Shown here in pieces: positions 63,898-64,000 of a stretch of DNA of 64,000 bases (positions within the stretch are counted from its first letter, which is position 1; every line of letters begins with the position of its first letter). The notes under the pieces were generated by a model. It searched no databases and was not told the origin of the DNA. It saw only the letters and a program-made list of their open reading frames with translations. Source of the stretch: Armatimonadetes bacterium UBA1398 (GTDB lineage Bacteria; Armatimonadota; Zipacnadia; UBA1398); the NCBI GenBank assembly GCA_002305165.1, contig DBQI01000066.1:111391-175390 (forward strand). Reading direction: 5' to 3'. The translations under genes and the position numbers were made by a program.

Positions 63898-64000
63898 CTA
63901 CCTTTCCGTCGGTATGACCGTGTGGGTCACCACTCCGTCCACCCACATCTGAACCCCGCCCCATACCGTGTCACCCAAGCGGCTGCGGGTCGGATACCCC
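63898..64000 (-). CDS. C-terminal end of a paralogue of the 509-residue protein (partial)
   Basis: Thirty-three codons and a TAG are visible before the right edge. The peptide TRSRLGDTVWGGVQMW plus VDGVVTHTVIPTER parallels the C-terminus of the gene at 61538-63067 (TRVGDTPWGRCRIYV, ITHIVFDLPE). This marks the gene as a tandem relative sharing an operon with the lipoprotein. Nothing can be said about its N-terminal part. Confidence 0.7.
   Translation of the reverse strand, partial: GYPTRSRLGDTVWGGVQMWVDGVVTHTVIPTER

Overview
The window is GC-rich bacterial chromosome (roughly 65% GC by eye) from an organism with an outer membrane: there is an OstA/LptD-like beta-barrel ending in Phe, a CsgG-like protein, many signal peptides and two or more lipoproteins. 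The large number of DUF4091-type and other secreted glycosidase-like proteins, TIM-barrel sugar isomerases, FlgD-like Ig tails and a SigB-type partner-switching cluster fits Armatimonadota or a neighbouring uncultured phylum. This placement is an inference from gene content. GTG and TTG starts are frequent. No rRNA, tRNA, CRISPR array, insertion sequence or phage gene was seen.

Layout. (1) 1-17.8 kb: an island of large secreted or TIM-barrel carbohydrate-active proteins, interrupted by an exported peroxiredoxin and a PAS-gene remnant. (2) 18-21 kb: a GMP synthetase whose glutaminase half is visibly decayed, followed by rho and a strong bidirectional terminator. (3) 21.1-26.5 kb: TrkH, then a tightly coupled cluster of a membrane coiled-coil protein, a STAS anti-anti-sigma factor, an RsbW-like kinase, a SigB-type sigma factor and an AI-2E-family membrane protein. 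(4) 26.5-30.6 kb: a gene-poor repeat region, then a probably leaderless arsR-type regulator, a two-gene ABC exporter, a membrane-anchored winged-helix protein behind a mini-ORF, a frameshifted dsrE-like gene and a truncated glycosidase remnant. (5) 30.7-36.8 kb: two sugar isomerase/epimerases around a 1287-residue secreted protein. (6) 36.9-52.4 kb: a surface cluster, all on the minus strand: Ig-OstA-barrel protein, 996-residue surface protein, subtilisin, CsgG-like protein and a 1552-residue surface protein. Three of these share the same multi-part C-terminal tail. (7) 52.9-59 kb: housekeeping pairs rpsA-coaE and sppA-polA. (8) 59.2-64 kb: a VanX-like lipoprotein without the usual catalytic residues, an ECF sigma factor coupled to a coiled-coil protein behind a perfect LacI-type palindrome, and related exported proteins running off the right edge.

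The best candidates for something undescribed are the surface cluster with its shared tail (36.9-52.4 kb) and the GMP synthetase that has lost its glutaminase (18.2-19.5 kb). Several small breakages (guaA, dsrE, a PAS gene, a glycosidase 5' end) suggest local gene decay, but homopolymer or assembly errors could mimic some of them.
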